Source: CADCTQ01 sp963844325 (GTDB taxonomy: Bacteria > Bacteroidota > Bacteroidia > Cytophagales > 172606-1). Taken from it: a DNA stretch of 64,000 nucleotides. Within the stretch, counting starts at the first letter, position 1. Every line of letters starts with the position of its first letter. Where the stretch lies: the NCBI GenBank assembly GCA_963844325.1, contig CAWJNV010000002.1, forward strand, positions 4,960,001-5,024,000, written 5' to 3'. The notes under the pieces were generated by a model that was given only the letters and a program-made list of their open reading frames with translations, did not search any database and had not been told where the DNA came from. This document shows, one piece after another, positions 60,730-64,000 of the stretch. Both the position numbers and the translations under genes were made by a program.

Positions 60730-61090
60730 ACAACCCAACCGCAAAGGAGACGGATCGGGATTTACAGGAGTAGCGGATGACCAGGATGGGAGGCCGAGGG
60801 GCCATACAGACAACGTAACCGCAATGGGCGCAAAGGAGACGCGAAGACCGCAAGGAGGGATCGGGTTTAAACCCGATCCTATGGATATTGCGCATGTTGA
60901 TATTGCGCATGTTGATATTGCGCATGCGTACGCAGACTTCGCTCCAGTCAAACCAAGCGCAGCCTTTCCGTAGGGTAGGGTTTAAACCCTACCCCCGCTT
61001 TGCGCCCTTTGCGTCTCTATTGCGCCCTTTGCGATCCTATTTTTTCTTTGCGCCCTTTGCGCTCCTCCTTTGCGCCTTTGCGTGAAACTC
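60730..61090. repeat. D element copy 3 with internal triplication, inside a TTTGCG-word hairpin
   Basis: CAACCGCAATGGGCGCAAAGG words (about 60810-60855) pair with TTTGCGCCCTTTGCG words (about 61000-61080). The D element (60856-60993) begins GGATCGGGTTTAAACCCGAT and ends GGGTAGGGTTTAAACCCTAC. Inside, the 15-mer CATGTTGATATTGCG is tandemly repeated (60889-60925), unlike copies 1 and 2. I see no gene in 60718-61130. Confidence 0.85.
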
Positions 61091-61130
61091 CGTGAAACCT
61101 CCCCCTGCGGATTCCTATGTTGCTTGCCCC

Positions 61131-62114
61131 TCAAAGCCTCGCCCGGCTGGGCGATACGCCGAACTTCTTTTTGAAGGCATGGCTGAAGTGCGGCAGGGAA
61201 GAGTAGCCGAGTTCAAAGGCAATTTCGGTGGCCGACTTGCGTCCCGCCAGCATGTCCTCCCTGGCCCGTCCGAGCCGCACGTCGGCCAGGTACTGAAAGG
61301 CCGGCACCCCGAACGTTTCCTTGAAACCCCGCTTCAACTTGTAGGCATTGATGCCCGCCACCTTCGCCAGTTCCGTCAGCGACGGCGGACAATCCAGGTG
61401 CGCCAGCAGGTAGTCGCGGGCAAACACGATCCGCTCCTGGTCGTAATCCGTTTTGAGCACGGCCGGTTTCTGGCGCAGCCTTTTATCGAACGATTCGGCC
61501 TGGAGCACCAGCATCTCGATGGCTTTCGAGAGCAGGTACATCCGCTGGAGGGCGTCGCCGTACGGACAGTTGAGCACGGCCTGGATGCACTGCCGGAGGG
61601 ACAGGTCAATGGGCAGGTTGGCGTCCGAAAAAGCGGTGGCCCGGTTGTTTGCCACCGCGTCGGCAAAGCGCCGGATGGCTTCGTTGCCATTGCCGGCAAT
61701 GCGGAAAAAGGCGTCTTTGGCGAACTGGACCAGGAACAGGCGCGTAGTCAGCGCCTCGGTTTTCATGCGGCCTTCGGCTTGCCGGCCGTAAAAAATGTTG
61801 TGCTGGTTGCCCGAAAAGGCGAAGGTTTTCCCCGTTTCCGCGTCGGTGAGGGAAAGTTTTCCCGCCAGGTTGAAGTGCATCGTGATCATTTCCGTATCCC
61901 CGCGCCACGCCAGGTCGGCGTACGCCTGGAAACGGCTTTCCGAGTGGAGCATCCGGATGCCGTCAAACACCCACTGCCGTCCCCGGATCTCCCCGCCGGG
62001 CAAGGCGTGGTGGAACGCGCCGGCGTGGTAGCCCCCGGCCCGGAAGTCTTCAGTGGAGAACTCCTCCCGGAAGGCAGGTTCCCCGCCCGCCCCTTTTTTT
62101 ACCTCAAATGCCAT
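61131..62114 (-). CDS. AraC-family transcriptional regulator
   Basis: The protein has 327 residues. An N-terminal sensory region (about 1-220) has no clear cupin motif. The C-terminal double helix-turn-helix is SLTELAKVAGINAYKLKRGF and ATEIAFELGYSSLPHFSHAF, followed by KKKFGVSPSRARL. It is divergent from the FAD monooxygenase gene, with 178 bp between starts, and likely controls it or itself. Confidence 0.92.
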   Translation of the reverse strand: MAFEVKKGAGGEPAFREEFSTEDFRAGGYHAGAFHHALPGGEIRGRQWVFDGIRMLHSESRFQAYADLAWRGDTEMITMHFNLAGKLSLTDAETGKTFAFSGNQHNIFYGRQAEGRMKTEALTTRLFLVQFAKDAFFRIAGNGNEAIRRFADAVANNRATAFSDANLPIDLSLRQCIQAVLNCPYGDALQRMYLLSKAIEMLVLQAESFDKRLRQKPAVLKTDYDQERIVFARDYLLAHLDCPPSLTELAKVAGINAYKLKRGFKETFGVPAFQYLADVRLGRAREDMLAGRKSATEIAFELGYSSLPHFSHAFKKKFGVSPSRARL

Positions 62115-62292
62115 TGCTCCTTTTTCTGTAAGTGATACTCCTTTTGCTGCAACCCCGCCGGCCGGCCCGGCCTTAGTTTTGGAACGTGCCGTTTGCCCCC
62201 GGCAGGCGGCCCCTCCCGGCCCCGTCGCTCAGGGGCAAGATAGGCAAAGGGCAAGTACTTCACCACCAGCAAAACGTTTCTTCCGCAAAGGC

Positions 62293-63486
62293 ATGAAAAC
62301 CAGGAAAGCACTCCTCATCGGGGCCGGCATTGCGGGTCCGGCCCTGGCCCTGCAACTCCAGCGGGCCGGCATCCAATCCATTATCTGCGAAAGCCGCGCC
62401 CGGCCCGACGGCGACGAAGGGGCGTTTCTCGGCCTGACGCCCAACGGGCAAAACGCCATCCGGTCCCTGGTGGACCTCCCGGACCTGCGCCGGGAGTACA
62501 CGCCCGGCAAGATGGAATTTTACAACGCCCGCAACCGCAAGATCGGTGAACTGGACACGGCCGGGCAACGGGAAAGGTACGGGGCCGAAACCATCCAGCT
62601 CAAAAGGAGCCGGCTCAACGGCCTGCTCCGGGAGGCGGCCCTGGCGGCCGGCATTCCCATCCGGACGGGCAAAAAACTGGTCGGCCTCCGTCAAACGGCC
62701 CGCGGGGCGGAGGCGACCTTCGCCGACGGTACCGGCGAGGCGGCCGACCTGCTGATCGGCTGCGACGGCGTGCATTCGGCCACGCGCAAACTGCTCTTCC
62801 CGGGGTCGCCCCTGCCCCGCTACACGGGCTTGCTTTCAACCGGCGCGTACGCCCGCCTGCCGGGCGTGGAACCGCTTTTCGGCGCCATCCGCATGGTGTT
62901 CGGGGAAAAAGCCTTTTTTGCCTACGCCGTTTCCAACCAGGGCGAGGTGTGGTGGTTCAACAACTACCGCTGGCCGGAGGAGCCCTCCCCGGGCCAGGTG
63001 GAAGGCGAACTGACGCCCGAGATCAAACGCCGGCTCCTGGAACTGCACCGCAACGACCCCGACCCGATCCGGGCCATCATCGGGGCCACCGGCACCATTG
63101 CCGCCTACCCGGTGTACGAGCTGCCGTTCCTGGAAAGGTGGCACGACGGGGTGGTGTGCCTGGCGGGCGACGCCGCCCACGCCACTTCGCCGCACATCGG
63201 GCAAGGCGCCGCGCTGGCCCTCGAAGACACGGTGGTGCTGGCCAAATGCCTCCGCGACATTTCCCGGCCCGAACGGGCCTTTGCCGCTTTCCAGGCCCAC
63301 CGCCAGGACCGGGTACGGCGGATCGTGCAACAGGCCCGCAAGGTGGGCGACCACAAAACGGCGCCCGGCAAAATCGGGCAACTGTTCCGCGACCTGCTGC
63401 TGCCGGTTTTCGTGAAGCGGGAAGCGAAAAAGACGGATTGGGTGTACGCCTACCGCGAAGACTGGCTGCAACGCGTAACCGGCTGA
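62293..63486 (+). CDS. FAD-dependent monooxygenase (PHBH/TetX-like)
   Basis: The protein has 397 residues from MKTRKALL; the extension upstream to 62053 overlaps the divergent AraC gene and is not credible. The Rossmann motif is LIGAGIAGPALALQLQRAG, the DG motif is LLIGCDGVHSATR, and the GD motif is VCLAGDAAHATSPHIGQGAA. It hydroxylates an aromatic or similar substrate using NAD(P)H and oxygen. Family members include phenol and tetracycline-modifying monooxygenases, but no specific residues settle the substrate. A strong terminator follows. Confidence 0.9.
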   Translation: MKTRKALLIGAGIAGPALALQLQRAGIQSIICESRARPDGDEGAFLGLTPNGQNAIRSLVDLPDLRREYTPGKMEFYNARNRKIGELDTAGQRERYGAETIQLKRSRLNGLLREAALAAGIPIRTGKKLVGLRQTARGAEATFADGTGEAADLLIGCDGVHSATRKLLFPGSPLPRYTGLLSTGAYARLPGVEPLFGAIRMVFGEKAFFAYAVSNQGEVWWFNNYRWPEEPSPGQVEGELTPEIKRRLLELHRNDPDPIRAIIGATGTIAAYPVYELPFLERWHDGVVCLAGDAAHATSPHIGQGAALALEDTVVLAKCLRDISRPERAFAAFQAHRQDRVRRIVQQARKVGDHKTAPGKIGQLFRDLLLPVFVKREAKKTDWVYAYREDWLQRVTG

Positions 63487-63515
63487 ATCCTGCTTGCCGG
63501 GGCCCGCGCCGGGAC

Positions 63516-63546
63516 GGGGTGAAAAAAACGCCTTTTTTTTCACCCC
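63516..63546 (+). terminator. Rho-independent terminator after the FAD monooxygenase gene
   Basis: GGGGTGAAAAAAA (63516-63528), CGCC loop, then TTTTTTTT-CACCCC (to 63546). It lies 30 bp after the stop. Confidence 0.8.
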
Positions 63547-63651
63547 TGCTGACATAGGGTTGTCGCTAAAGTCTGTTTAATTTGTCGGACAGCGATGTTC
63601 ACCGGCCGGGCGCCTGCCCCTGGGGGCGTCCGGCCCCAACCCCTTACCGCC

Positions 63652-64000
63652 ATGAAAAACCGAACCTGCGCCCTTTTTTTGTTTGACGGCTACGCCGACT
63701 GGGAACCGGCCCTGGCCGTGGCGGGCCTCAACCAGTACAGCGACTTTGCCATCGAGACGTTCAGCGTTTCCGGCGGGCCCGTCACTTCGATGGGCGGGCT
63801 GACTGTGCAGCCCCAAAAAGCCCTGGCGGCGGTGCGTGCCGACGCCCTTGACCTGCTGCTGATTCCCGGGGGCGACGCCTGGGAGCAGGACCCGGAAGCC
63901 AACCGGGAAATCGTGCCGCTGGTGGAAGCCCTGGTTGCCGGCCAGAAGCCCGTGGCCGCCATCTGCGGGGCTACCCTCCTGCTGGCCCGCATGGGGCTGC
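63652..64000 (+). CDS. DJ-1/PfpI-family protein, 5' part (runs off the window)
   Basis: The first 116 residues are visible from MKNRTCALF. The fold markers are ALFLFDGYADWEPALAV (acidic residue near 17-18), LLLIPGGDAWEQD and VAAICGATLLLARMGL, which contains the nucleophilic cysteine after a Gly-free elbow. The family includes glyoxalase III, protein deglycase and amidotransferase-like members. Which one cannot be told. The gene continues beyond 64000. Confidence 0.88.
   Translation, partial: MKNRTCALFLFDGYADWEPALAVAGLNQYSDFAIETFSVSGGPVTSMGGLTVQPQKALAAVRADALDLLLIPGGDAWEQDPEANREIVPLVEALVAGQKPVAAICGATLLLARMGL

Noticed and set aside
1..64000. tRNA, rRNA or riboswitch genes
   Set aside because: I looked for cloverleaf ends, TTC-loop-like blocks and known riboswitch cores by eye and found none. 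A covariance search could still reveal one.

Overview
The window looks like chromosomal DNA of a GC-rich member of Bacteroidota, most likely order Cytophagales. The evidence is a SusC/SusD pair, type IX secretion C-terminal sorting domains, a SecB-like/TPR protein, a near absence of Shine-Dalgarno sequences, and at least two promoters of the Bacteroidota type (TTTG or TTTTT, about 20 bp, TANNTTTG). I would not name a genus from sequence alone. I saw no rRNA or tRNA gene and no CRISPR array.

Layout. 0-5 kb: the tail of a type II thioesterase, a LysR regulator, two GNAT acetyltransferases, and a divergent NmrA-like oxidoreductase/HxlR pair. 5-11 kb: a minus-strand ribose-scavenging cluster (ribokinase, secreted ADP-ribosylglycohydrolase, a secreted protein of unknown function, a sugar permease). 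11-17 kb: an unknown conserved protein, an Rpn-type nuclease, IMP dehydrogenase, a hexapeptide acetyltransferase and a PAP2 phosphatase. 17-21.5 kb: a DUF1501 / cytochrome-DUF1549-DUF1553 pair. 21.7-25.1 kb: an AT-rich island with an overlapping three-gene toxin / antitoxin / SecB-like-TPR operon and a small ribbon-helix-helix-like gene with four operator-like boxes. 25-39 kb: secreted polysaccharide-related proteins, a 1152-residue repeat protein with a type IX sorting domain, and SusC/SusD. 39-43 kb: NDH-2 and aspartase. 43-52 kb: two nearly identical 1220-bp ISAs1-family insertion sequences in opposite orientation, flanking GNAT, DUF1080, MFS and alpha/beta hydrolase genes. 52-56 kb: an SGNH hydrolase and an L-rhamnose cluster (bifunctional aldolase/dehydrogenase plus RhaT). 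57-64 kb: a class A beta-lactamase, a second SGNH hydrolase, a vanadium haloperoxidase-like protein, a divergent AraC/FAD-monooxygenase pair and a truncated DJ-1/PfpI gene.

The most unusual feature lies between the genes. Many of the gaps contain a large imperfect hairpin whose arms are made of a short degenerate word repeated several times. The word differs from gap to gap (for example ATGGCTGA, GAGTTTATGAG, CAGTAATCAG, GGTCATTGGTCA, GAAGCGAGGAGC), but the two arms within one gap match each other. Several hairpins with unrelated stems share a loop core close to TGCGTAAG. Some hairpins are nested inside others, supply the stop codons and last residues of flanking genes, and also occur inside likely operons. 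A second class, called the C element here (arm core CCTCCGAGGAGG), occurs five times, and two copies carry the ISAs1 element at exactly the same base. A third class, the D element (TTTAAA palindromes), occurs three times. I regard this hairpin system and the toxin-antitoxin-chaperone operon as the best candidates for something new here.
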